Below are positions 19,758-27,580 of a stretch of DNA of 53,753 nt, in pieces. Numbering within the stretch: the stretch's first letter is position 1; each line of letters starts with the position of its first letter. The DNA comes from Clostridium sartagoforme AAU1 (GTDB lineage Bacteria > Bacillota > Clostridia > Clostridiales > Clostridiaceae), in NCBI RefSeq assembly GCF_000401215.1, contig NZ_ASRV01000008.1:1-53753 (forward strand), read 5' to 3'. The notes below the pieces were generated by a model. That model was not told where the DNA came from and did not search any database. It saw nothing but the letters and a program-made list of their open reading frames with translations. The position numbers and the translations under genes were made by a program.

Positions 19758-20057
19758 TTATTTTTCAGCATATAGCTTTTTAGCTAACTTCATAATGTTA
19801 GAACAATTTGCAATAGCATAATCAAAAGATTCAATTGGAGCGCAAGGTAATCCAGTATTTTCTTTAACTTCTTTCAAACGATATGATACTTGAGGACCAA
19901 CCAAAACAATATCATAATTTTGATATACATCTTGATATTCACCTAATCCTACTGCCTTAATTTGAAGTTCTTCTCCTGCCTCCTTCCAATATTTTTCCAT
20001 TTTCTTCATTAAAATACTTGTTGACATTCCTCCAGCACATACTAATAAAATTTTCAT
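19758..20057 (-). CDS. PTS lactose/cellobiose-family EIIB
   Basis: A 99-residue cytosolic phosphocarrier. The phosphorylated Cys is C7 in LLVCAGGMSTS, the invariant P-loop of this family. It passes phosphate from EIIA to the sugar bound in EIIC. It is separated by 18 nt from EIIA and 20 nt from EIIC. Confidence 0.95.
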   Translation of the reverse strand: MKILLVCAGGMSTSILMKKMEKYWKEAGEELQIKAVGLGEYQDVYQNYDIVLVGPQVSYRLKEVKENTGLPCAPIESFDYAIANCSNIMKLAKKLYAEK

Positions 20058-20075
20058 GTATTATTCCTCCTTATT

Positions 20076-20384
20076 TTATTTGCTTTTATAAAGTAAAATA
20101 ATCTCTTTAATAAGTTCAGATGCAAGCATACTTGTCATCAAATGATCTTGTGAATGAATAAGCAATACATTAATATCCTGTTTCTCACCACTAGCTTCTT
20201 TAAATAGTAATTCTGTTTGTGCTTTATGAGCAAGATTTGCTGATACTTCTGATTTTGCTAGAAGTTTTTCTGCTTCCTCAAAATTTCCTGCTTTAGCTTG
20301 TTCTAATGCTTGAAATGCAAAGGAACGTGCATCTCCTGAATTTGCAATAATTGTCATTGATACTAAGTCATTTATATCATCCAT
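20076..20384 (-). CDS. PTS lactose/cellobiose-family EIIA
   Basis: A 102-residue helical phosphocarrier forming a trimer in this family. The active His is in IHSQDHLM (H77, with H81 nearby). First gene of the order EIIA, EIIB, EIIC, GH1, GH1. It has GGAG nine bases before the ATG. A strong sigma-A promoter with an overlapping CcpA-type cre site lies about 50-80 nt upstream. Confidence 0.95.
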   Translation of the reverse strand: MDDINDLVSMTIIANSGDARSFAFQALEQAKAGNFEEAEKLLAKSEVSANLAHKAQTELLFKEASGEKQDINVLLIHSQDHLMTSMLASELIKEIILLYKSK

Positions 20385-20434
20385 ACAATACTTCTCCTTC
20401 TCTTAAATTTATTTGCTTCTCTTAAGTTAATTTC

Positions 20435-20463
20435 ATTTTAGTGTATAAAAAAACCTCTGTCAA
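20435..20463 (-). promoter_or_regulatory. Sigma-A promoter of the beta-glucoside PTS operon
   Basis: The minus strand reads TTGACA (20463-20458), exactly 17 bases, then TAAAAT (20440-20435). The -35 box is consensus and the -10 box is one base off. The spacer contains ATACAC, the reverse of GTGTAT, which recurs in this intergenic region and upstream of the PRD regulator gene. No -24/-12 (sigma-54) promoter was found. Confidence 0.8.
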
Positions 20464-20473
20464 AACGATTTCA
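20460..20473 (-). promoter_or_regulatory. cre site (CcpA) overlapping the PTS -35 box
   Basis: The minus strand reads TGAAATCGTTTTGA, matching 13 of 14 positions of TGWAANCGNTNWCA. It overlaps the TTGACA box, so CcpA binding would block RNA polymerase. CCTCTG and CAGAGG flank it as an inverted repeat (20454-20478). Confidence 0.7.
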
Positions 20474-20694
20474 GAGGGTAAAAACATCATTTTTATACAG
20501 TGTATATTTAGTATATATATCAATAAATACACTTTTTCATAATAAGAATTCTCATATTCTTGCATTTTCATCTTAGTGTATTAATTTTTATTACTTTTTT
20601 TATTTAGTGTTTACTTATATTCTTTTAAAGTATAGCTTTTCTAATTTCATACTTTTCTGATCTTATCTTATAATTGCTATGATATAATTTATTT

Positions 20695-21147
20695 ATGAAG
20701 TTAACAAGAATATTAAAAGTAACTGAAACAGAATTTTATGATTTCCTTGAAAACGATCTCTTGAATAATATTTATCAATGTACAAATAAGAAGCTAAGCT
20801 CAAAAGATATCAAGAAAGGATTGAGATATACAAAACATGATGAGAGTGTTTATAGTCGCATTGATATTTCTATTTTGGATTATAAAAGAGGAGAGTTTTA
20901 CAAGTCAGAAATCAAATCAATAGCTGATAGGATTACAATTTCTTTTGAAACTGAAGTAATAGATAATGAATTAAAAATTGTATTTAATCAGCATATTGAA
21001 GGCTTTGAAAGCAAAAAACATAATAAATTTATGAGAATGTTTAGTGAAGCTGTTTACTATGGTAGGATGACAGACACTCTCTATGATATTCAAAAGAAGA
21101 TTGTTACTAATAGAGAAAATTTTATAGAACCTATTTTTCCTAATTAA
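20695..21147 (+). CDS. DUF3284-like protein
   Basis: A 150-residue soluble protein beginning MKLTRILKVTETEFYDFLEN. The start and the alternating strands resemble the DUF3284 family of Firmicutes, small proteins often found near PTS genes. No catalytic motif or membrane segment is visible. It is divergent from the EIIA gene and converges with the PRD regulator gene. Function is not known. Confidence 0.65.
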   Translation: MKLTRILKVTETEFYDFLENDLLNNIYQCTNKKLSSKDIKKGLRYTKHDESVYSRIDISILDYKRGEFYKSEIKSIADRITISFETEVIDNELKIVFNQHIEGFESKKHNKFMRMFSEAVYYGRMTDTLYDIQKKIVTNRENFIEPIFPN

Positions 21148-21196
21148 TAAACTAGAAATTAAAATAGCTACTATTCTTTTGAGTATAAACTTATAA

Positions 21197-21245
21197 GAAA
21201 AATTATATGCCCACTACCTATTTGATAGTAGGCATATAATTTTTA
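21197..21245. terminator. Bidirectional terminator between the DUF3284-like gene and the PRD regulator gene
   Basis: AAAAATTATATGCC and GGCATATAATTTTT form a long stem extended by ACTA/TAGT. Both strands end in a T-run, as expected for convergent genes. Confidence 0.8.
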
Positions 21246-21258
21246 TAATCCTTTTTAT

Positions 21259-23886
21259 TTATATCTTTTTTATAATCATGATTATAGTTGCAATTTCATT
21301 ATCATCTATTATAACCTTAAATGTCTTTTCCAAAGTTTTTAAGATCTTAACAATAACTTGATAATCTTCTTCAAACAATGAGATGATTTTGTTTTTTTCA
21401 GGATTATTACTAGCTGATTTACCTTGTAATAGTCTTTCCATCAAACAAGCTAAATGCATAAATAGCCCTACTTTCTGATCTTCATTTAAAGAATAGTACA
21501 TACTAAATTCATCAATAATATTAGGTAATATGGTTTTAAGTTTAGATATTGATACATACTTAAATTGTTCTTCTAAATATAGATAAACATCATTATAATT
21601 AAATGAAGATGAATTTAAAGGCTCAAACATTAATATACGATCTATATACTCCTTTGAATTTTCAAATATTTTTTTAATAGGAATAAAAGGAATACCAAGT
21701 AATTTGGGATCATAGGTCCCAACAAAAGCATGAATTCTATAAGTTTTTTTAAGTGCTAAAATTTCTTTTAAAAGTTCATCTCTTGCAGATATTGATAGAG
21801 CTATTGTTTTCATTCCAAGCTTAGAATACTGATCAATGTAAAGTTTTAATTGCATTGCTCCTCCTTCTCCTGTATGGCAAAGAGTAATAATAACGCCATG
21901 ACGCTTTTCTTCATTTTTTCTCATATTATTAATTTCTAAATTCGCCATATGGTACACATAATCAATATCGCTCTCCATTGAACATTTTCTTGCAACATCA
22001 ATACCAATTAAAGTAATAGGAATATTAATATATCTAATTTTTGTATCTATTTCCTCTGCAATAGTTTCAAGCATTGTCTTTATAGATCCCATATCATATA
22101 TAACAATAACTCCTTTTCCGCAATCAATTTTCTTAATTAATGCCTTAATTTCTTCCATAGCCTGTCTTGTGCCAACCTCTAAAGCCATATTATAGCTATA
22201 TGCATTATTACAATGAGTTAAACTATTAGTAACATCTTTCAAAGAAGATGCCGTTTCATTACCATGCATAATATAAAGCAAAACAGGATGACCATCATCA
22301 TTATTTTCATCAGTTTCAATTAAAAACATAGCAATTAAAGCAATCTCATGAATAGGCAAATCCAAATTTATTTGTTCTTTTAAAACAGTTGCTAATTGTA
22401 CACTAATTGCATATTCTTGTGGATAGTCTTGAATAATCTTTACTATTTGATCATTATCCACTCTTTGATGGTTAAATTTTAAAGTTAATAAGGAATTGAT
22501 GTGTAGACAAAGACCATAAAATGCATTTGATTTCAATTTTATTCCAAGTCCCTTTTTACCAGTATTAAAAAAGTTAGTAACAATATCAATCACTTTTTTA
22601 TCCACAATTTTTGAAAGCTGATTCAAATTATTTGAATCATCAAATCCATTGTAATATCGATATTTCTTAAGTAAATTACGAACATGTGTGTTCATAACAT
22701 TTTCAATTCCTCTATCGTTAATTCCTAAATTGACTAATTCATCATACTGTTTTTTAATTTCAGAATACATATCAACCACAAGATGTGAATCATAATATCC
22801 TTCATTATTAGTATTTTTATCATAAATAATAGATTCTCTATTTCCTATGAGTACATCAATTTCAGTATCGCAGCTTTTTAACTTTAATAAACTCTTTTTA
22901 ATTTGCCCCTTAAAATCATTGACACATACACAGATGTCTTGTTCTGCCTCATTAACTACACGTACATAGGCATTTGCACATGAGGCTTTAATATCAAGCT
23001 CTAATCCCTTAACATTATAAACAAAGTCTGATAATAGCAATGCCTTAATAGATTCTGTAGTTACTTCAATACAACGATCCGAATTAGATGCCTCAACTTT
23101 GAAAAAATGACTTATAAGATCAAAGCGTTCCTTCATAGAACGGTCTTTCAGTTCAGGTAATTCTATAGTAACAGGAATCATACGATTAATTTGTAAATTA
23201 CTTTGTGGTGAACATGCTAATACTAAAAATAAATCATTACATTCTATTGAGTTAGATTTATCCTCTGAATAAATTCTGCCTGAATCTAGAAATCCAAACA
23301 ACCGACTTTGTTGTTTAGCATCTAGTAAATCAACATTATCAATGAAAAGCATTCCCCCCTGAGCTCGTACAAAACAACTATTATTTAAATTATCTTGTGT
23401 TCCAAAAAGTTCATCACTTAATACAGAAACATTCTTAGAATAATGCCTACAATCAATTTTTACATATGGCGCATTTTTAGATAAAATATCACTTTCTTGA
23501 GCAAATTGAAACATTAAAGAGGCAAAATAAGTTGTTCCGCATCCTGTTTTAGAAGAAAGTAAAACATTTAAACTAGAGCGTGGATATAAAATTGCAGCCT
23601 TTGCCAATTGAATAGCATTTCTTAAGCTACCATTATAGCCAACTAATTCGGTAAAACAGGATTTTTCTGCACTTTTATGTATTTGTTCAGGAAGTTTATA
23701 ATAAACTGGTCTTGTTGTTGTTTTTGTAAGCTTTCCTTCTTTAACTAACTCATTTAATAAAGCACTAACATTAGAACGATGTAATTTTAGAGACTCTGCA
23801 ATTGTTTTAGTTTCTACACCACTTTTACTTTTACTATAAATTTCTTGTTGTATGAATTCGTATACAATTTCTTTTACAGTTTTCAC
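21259..23886 (-). CDS. LevR-like PRD regulator with degenerate AAA+ domain
   Basis: An 875-residue PTS-responsive regulator. An N-terminal winged HTH (about 1-65) is followed by an AAA+ domain (about 78-300), a first PRD (about 425-530, with LCLHINSLLTLKFNHQR), an EIIA-Man-like domain with candidate His541 in LLYIMHGNE, and a second PRD at the C terminus. The AAA+ domain lacks key residues: Walker A reads KTGCGTT with Thr118 in place of Lys, Walker B reads LFIDNV with Asn184 in place of Glu, and the GAFTGA loop is absent after ELFG. It therefore should not activate sigma-54 polymerase. A GTG start with GGAAGGGG upstream fits. It likely controls the PTS operon. Confidence 0.88.
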   Translation of the reverse strand: MKTVKEIVYEFIQQEIYSKSKSGVETKTIAESLKLHRSNVSALLNELVKEGKLTKTTTRPVYYKLPEQIHKSAEKSCFTELVGYNGSLRNAIQLAKAAILYPRSSLNVLLSSKTGCGTTYFASLMFQFAQESDILSKNAPYVKIDCRHYSKNVSVLSDELFGTQDNLNNSCFVRAQGGMLFIDNVDLLDAKQQSRLFGFLDSGRIYSEDKSNSIECNDLFLVLACSPQSNLQINRMIPVTIELPELKDRSMKERFDLISHFFKVEASNSDRCIEVTTESIKALLLSDFVYNVKGLELDIKASCANAYVRVVNEAEQDICVCVNDFKGQIKKSLLKLKSCDTEIDVLIGNRESIIYDKNTNNEGYYDSHLVVDMYSEIKKQYDELVNLGINDRGIENVMNTHVRNLLKKYRYYNGFDDSNNLNQLSKIVDKKVIDIVTNFFNTGKKGLGIKLKSNAFYGLCLHINSLLTLKFNHQRVDNDQIVKIIQDYPQEYAISVQLATVLKEQINLDLPIHEIALIAMFLIETDENNDDGHPVLLYIMHGNETASSLKDVTNSLTHCNNAYSYNMALEVGTRQAMEEIKALIKKIDCGKGVIVIYDMGSIKTMLETIAEEIDTKIRYINIPITLIGIDVARKCSMESDIDYVYHMANLEINNMRKNEEKRHGVIITLCHTGEGGAMQLKLYIDQYSKLGMKTIALSISARDELLKEILALKKTYRIHAFVGTYDPKLLGIPFIPIKKIFENSKEYIDRILMFEPLNSSSFNYNDVYLYLEEQFKYVSISKLKTILPNIIDEFSMYYSLNEDQKVGLFMHLACLMERLLQGKSASNNPEKNKIISLFEEDYQVIVKILKTLEKTFKVIIDDNEIATIIMIIKKI

Positions 23887-23923
23887 CTTATTAATCCCCT
23901 TCCTGCAATAACTTATAATATTA

Positions 23924-23947
23924 GTGTATAACTATATAATTATACAC
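23924..23947. promoter_or_regulatory. Operator palindrome GTGTATAA-N8-TTATACAC
   Basis: A perfect 8-8-8 inverted repeat lies 38-61 nt upstream of the PRD regulator start. The half-site word GTGTAT also occurs at 20441, 20500 and 20576 and as ATACAC at 20527 in the PTS operon control region, suggesting a shared regulator and autoregulation. Confidence 0.6.
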
Positions 23948-24030
23948 AATATACCAAATTTATACTTTCATTATAAATTTAATTACTTCATTTTACAAGA
24001 AGTGGTTCACTAATTAAAGGTTTTATAAAT

Positions 24031-24073
24031 AAAAAACTAATATAGGCTATTAAATAGCTCCATATTAGTTTTT
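24031..24073 (-). terminator. Terminator of the ene-reductase gene
   Basis: AAAAAACTAATAT and ATATTAGTTTTTT pair, extended inside by GCTAT/ATAGC. A T6 tract ends the stem on the minus strand, 10 nt after the stop codon. Confidence 0.8.
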
Positions 24074-24083
24074 TATATTATTA

Positions 24084-26021
24084 TTAAATTACTCTAGCAA
24101 CTTCACTTGCTTCTGCTACAGCATTAAGTGCTCTACGTGCACGAACTGCATCACCAACAGCATGACATGGAATTCCATTTTCTTCGCAATACTTGCTTAT
24201 ATTGTCAAAGTTTCTTGATCTTGCTCCTATAGCAACTATCACTGAATCACATGGTAATTTTTCAATATTTCCATCTTTCTCAATAACAACTGAATTATTT
24301 TCTATTTCAATACATTTTGCATTAGTTACAGTATTTACACCTTCAGTGTATAAGCTCTCCATTACACAAATCTTACGTAATTGTCCTAAATCTTTTGCAA
24401 CTTCATCAAGCATTTCAACAACTGTAATACTTTCAGCTTTTCCATTTAAATATTCTGCAACTTCAAGTCCTACTAATCCTCCACCTATTACTACTACCTT
24501 TCCTGAAGCTATTGCTTTACCAGAAAGTATATCATGTGAATTTGTTACATTAGGAAGATTTGCTCCTGGAATATTTAAACTCATTGGAGCTGAACCTATA
24601 GCTATTATAACTTCATCTGGATTTATTTCTTCTATTAATTCTGTTGTAACAAGTGTATTAAGTTTAATTTCAACACCTTCATTTATTGCTTGTTGTCCTC
24701 TAGATAGCGCTGCTTCTTTCATTTCTTCTTTTCTTGGAGCTGCTCCAGCTAAAGCAAATTGACCTCCAAGAGAATCAGATGCTTCACAAATTATAGGGTT
24801 ATGTCCTCTTTTCTTTAATATTATAGCTGCTTCAAGCCCTGCAATTCCACCACCAGCTATTAATACTTTCTTTGGTGTATCAGTTTTAAATATTTTATAT
24901 TCAGCTTCTCTTCCTAAAGCGGGGTTTCTAAGACAAGTTATAAATGGCATTTCAGTAGAAACAAAACCATCATAACAACCTTGGTTACAACCAACACATT
25001 TAATTATACTGTCCTCTTTCCCATCCTTAGATTTATTACAGAATTCTGGATCTGCAAGTTGAGATCTTCCTATTACAACCATATCAGCTTGGTCATTTTC
25101 TAAAATTTCCTCTGCAAGAGCTGCATCATTTATTCTTCCTACTGCAACAGTTATAAGTCCTGTTTCTTTTCTTATTCTTGCAGCATTTTTCACATTAAAT
25201 CCTCTTTGTAAATCAACTGGAGGAACCTCAAATTTTATTGCTGCACTTGAGAAATTACCACGAGATACATCTACTACATCAACTCCTGCTTCTTTAGCCA
25301 TTTTACAAAATTCTATAATGTCTTCTATAGTAAGTCCACCTTCTAAATAGTCGTCTTGAGCAACCACACGCATAAATAAAGGCATATCTTCTGGTATGTT
25401 TTCTCTAATAGCTTTTATAGCTTCAATTGAAAATCTTGCACGGTTTTCAAGGGATCCACCATACTCATCTTCTCTTTTATTAAAGAAAGGGCTTAAAAAT
25501 GAATGAGGAACATAATTGTGTCCTGCATGAAATTCTATTGTATCAAATCCAGCTTCAACAGCACGTCTTGCTGCTTCACCAAAGGATTTAACTGCTTCTT
25601 TTATAGTTTCAAGACTTGCTCCAGGCATTATATAATCTGTTCCTTGCACTGGAATATCACTTGGAATAATAATCATTGCCTCTGGATCACTAGCAACAGC
25701 AAGTCCACCAAGCCAAAGCTGAACTCCAGCTTTACCACCTGCTTCATGAATTGCATCTGTTAATTTTTTTAATCCTTGTATATACTTATCTTCAGCTATA
25801 GATAAAAACTTCTTTGGTGATGCAGGAGCGTATACTGAACAAACCTCTGTAAAATTAAGACCGCACCCCCCTACCACTCTAGCAACTTGATAATCAATAA
25901 TTTGCTGTGTTACAAACTTATCCTCTGTTGCCATTTTGGTTCCCATAGCAGGAAACATAATTCTATTTTTTAATTCTAACCCCTTAATTTTTATTTCACT
26001 AAATAGTTTATTATAAGCCAT
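24084..26021 (-). CDS. NADH:flavin oxidoreductase, 2-enoate reductase/BaiCD-like
   Basis: A 645-residue flavoenzyme with two halves. The N-terminal FMN-binding TIM barrel (about 1-345) has the OYE-family stretch EFHAGHNYVPHSFLSPFFN and EYGGSLENRARF. Then comes a 4Fe-4S cluster motif in KCVGCNQGCYDG plus a later Cys (TCLRNP). The C-terminal FAD/NADH domain has dinucleotide motifs in IAGGGIAGLEAA and IGGGLVGLEVAEYL. This is the architecture of 2-enoate reductase, 2,4-dienoyl-CoA reductase and BaiCD/BaiH. It would use NADH to reduce an activated C=C bond. It stands alone behind a TetR-type operator; the adjacent glycosidases hint at a plant aglycone as substrate. Confidence 0.87.
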   Translation of the reverse strand: MAYNKLFSEIKIKGLELKNRIMFPAMGTKMATEDKFVTQQIIDYQVARVVGGCGLNFTEVCSVYAPASPKKFLSIAEDKYIQGLKKLTDAIHEAGGKAGVQLWLGGLAVASDPEAMIIIPSDIPVQGTDYIMPGASLETIKEAVKSFGEAARRAVEAGFDTIEFHAGHNYVPHSFLSPFFNKREDEYGGSLENRARFSIEAIKAIRENIPEDMPLFMRVVAQDDYLEGGLTIEDIIEFCKMAKEAGVDVVDVSRGNFSSAAIKFEVPPVDLQRGFNVKNAARIRKETGLITVAVGRINDAALAEEILENDQADMVVIGRSQLADPEFCNKSKDGKEDSIIKCVGCNQGCYDGFVSTEMPFITCLRNPALGREAEYKIFKTDTPKKVLIAGGGIAGLEAAIILKKRGHNPIICEASDSLGGQFALAGAAPRKEEMKEAALSRGQQAINEGVEIKLNTLVTTELIEEINPDEVIIAIGSAPMSLNIPGANLPNVTNSHDILSGKAIASGKVVVIGGGLVGLEVAEYLNGKAESITVVEMLDEVAKDLGQLRKICVMESLYTEGVNTVTNAKCIEIENNSVVIEKDGNIEKLPCDSVIVAIGARSRNFDNISKYCEENGIPCHAVGDAVRARRALNAVAEASEVARVI

Positions 26022-26121
26022 TTAATTGTCCTCCTAGTTTTATACTTTTAGTTATTTTTTTAACATTGTTTTGTAAAATTTTTTTTATTCGTTCTAATTT
26101 AATTGTTTACAGTACTGTTCT

Positions 26122-26136
26122 ATAGATATTATCTAT
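26122..26136. promoter_or_regulatory. Candidate TetR operator at the ene-reductase start site
   Basis: ATAGATA-t-TATCTAT is a perfect 7-1-7 palindrome at the predicted +1 of the ene-reductase promoter. The TetR gene at 26241-26828 lies immediately upstream. A second 10-bp palindrome ACAGTACTGT lies at 26110-26119. Confidence 0.55.
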
Positions 26137-26142
26137 AAAGAT

Positions 26143-26171
26143 ATTATAGAATGTTTAACAAATTAAATCAA
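26143..26171 (-). promoter_or_regulatory. Sigma-A promoter of the ene-reductase gene
   Basis: The minus strand reads TTGATT (26171-26166), 17 bases, TATAAT (26148-26143). Consensus -10, good -35 and ideal spacing. The predicted start falls near 26136 within the palindromic operator. Confidence 0.75.
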
Positions 26172-26226
26172 TATGTTTAATACATTTTGTTTTAATTTCG
26201 TAATATTCAGATAATTATGTTGAAAT

Positions 26227-26253
26227 AAAAGACTACCTTATTAAGTAGCCTTT
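26227..26253 (-). terminator. Terminator of the TetR gene
   Basis: On the minus strand AAAGGCTACTT pairs with AAGTAGTC-like bases around TAATA, followed by TTTT. The stem includes the TetR stop codon, leaving the ene-reductase to its own promoter. Confidence 0.55.
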
Positions 26254-26828
26254 AGAACCTTTATTATACTCTCAATAAATTTTATTCTTTCATCCCTAGT
26301 ATCAACTATATTTTTAGCAAAATCCATAATATCACAATTTTCAATGGTATGTGTAATTGATGCCATAAATATTGCCATTTTATGTTTTAGCGGCATTTTA
26401 TTATTTATAGTTATTTCTTCTAAGGTTTTTTCCATTTTTTTATGCATATTACTATTCTCATTTATAATAAGTCTTGAAATTTCATCATTTTCATTATTTT
26501 TTAAGGCATCTCTCAAGATTACAGTTACTCCAGGGAATCTTAACATATATTCCATTATTTCATTAGCTGCTAAAATTAACTTTTCTTCATCATCTTTGTA
26601 TTCCTTATTATTCAATATTAATGAAACTGATTCAGTATTAGTTAAATAAAACTGTCTAACTTGCTTTAACATTTCCTCTTTGCTTCTAAAGTAATAATTT
26701 ATAGCACTTACATTTACATTTGCTTCTTTAGCAATTGCACGAACCGGTACATCCATTGTTTTATTTTTTCCTATTAAATACAATGCTCTATCTAAAATTT
26801 TTTCTTCTACGCTCATTAACTCTCTCAT
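26241..26828 (-). CDS. TetR-family regulator
   Basis: A 195-residue one-domain-sensor repressor. The N-terminal HTH covers about residues 10-55, with VRAIAKEANVNVSAINYYFR, followed by a helical ligand domain. A second Met at residue 5 (MSVEEKILDRAL) could be the true start. It lies just upstream of the ene-reductase gene, whose promoter carries a palindromic operator, so repression of that gene relieved by a small ligand is likely. Confidence 0.85.
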   Translation of the reverse strand: MRELMSVEEKILDRALYLIGKNKTMDVPVRAIAKEANVNVSAINYYFRSKEEMLKQVRQFYLTNTESVSLILNNKEYKDDEEKLILAANEIMEYMLRFPGVTVILRDALKNNENDEISRLIINENSNMHKKMEKTLEEITINNKMPLKHKMAIFMASITHTIENCDIMDFAKNIVDTRDERIKFIESIIKVLKAT

Positions 26829-26949
26829 TTCACAATAAAACTCCCATCTACGATACTATTAAGATTTATTATAAACTATAAAATAATTTATTTAAACTTA
26901 TTTTCAATATTCTAATTGACGAAATAATATTTAAATCATTATAAAAAGT

Positions 26950-27509
26950 CTACTCAATCAAATAATTTAAAGATAAGGAATTCAAACATAAATCAAAAAT
27001 TAAATGTGATAATTTTTCGCACGAAATATCAAAATCATTTATAATCCAGTTTCCTATTACACTAAAACTTCCCATTATTACATAGTTATAAATATATTCT
27101 GAAGGATGCATATCAAAGAAATCAGATAGCTTACTTTTAATAGGAGTAATAGCTATTTCAATAAACTTTTTTTGAAAATGTAAGTGATAATCACTGCATA
27201 GAAGTACATAAAAAATATTTTATTTTCTTGTATATAAATGAGCATTAATTCAAGAGTTTTGGTATTATTATTTTCAATAAACATATCTAGGTAATCTATC
27301 ATTTTATCTAATACTTTTTTTTCAATGTTATTTAATAAGTCATATTGATTCATATAGTGCTTATAAAAAGTTGATCTATTTATTCCAGCATTTTCACATA
27401 ACTTAGATATACTTATCTGCTCAATTCTTTTTTCCTTAAGAAGCTCTATTAATTTATTTTCTAATATTTTTTTTGTTAACATGGCTCTTCTATTATTTTC
27501 CTTATTCAA
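26950..27509 (-). pseudogene. TetR-family regulator, frameshifted
   Basis: The first frame (27509 to 27153) gives 118 residues with a typical TetR HTH (ISISKLCENAGINRSTFYKH), then stops early. The next frame continues with FIEIAITPIKSKLSDFFDM and YIYNYVIMGSFSVIGNWI down to a stop at 26950, clearly the rest of a TetR ligand domain of the DhaS-related type. Inserting one base in the A7 run of the sense strand (T7 at 27167-27173) gives one protein of about 186 residues. It lies between the TetR/ene-reductase pair and the GH3 beta-glucosidase gene. It may be intact in the organism if the missing base is a consensus error. Confidence 0.82.
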
Positions 27510-27580
27510 TTAAAATCCTCCAAAAACAAAAAACTTAATTATAGAAACTCTTCTTATACTTTATATTATTACATCTAAGC

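Noticed and set aside
20452..20478. Intrinsic terminator or attenuator upstream of EIIA
   Set aside because: The stem and T7 are present, but the same bases form a consensus -35 box and cre site that explain them better; kept only as an alternative.
20385..20694. A sigma-54 (-24/-12) promoter for the PTS operon
   Set aside because: I searched for TGGCAC-N5-TTGC on the minus strand and found none; the region has a sigma-A promoter instead.
24193..24762. A 189-residue frame on the plus strand inside the ene-reductase gene
   Set aside because: It is antisense to a strongly supported gene, with no start signal and low-complexity Ser/Ile/Thr composition.
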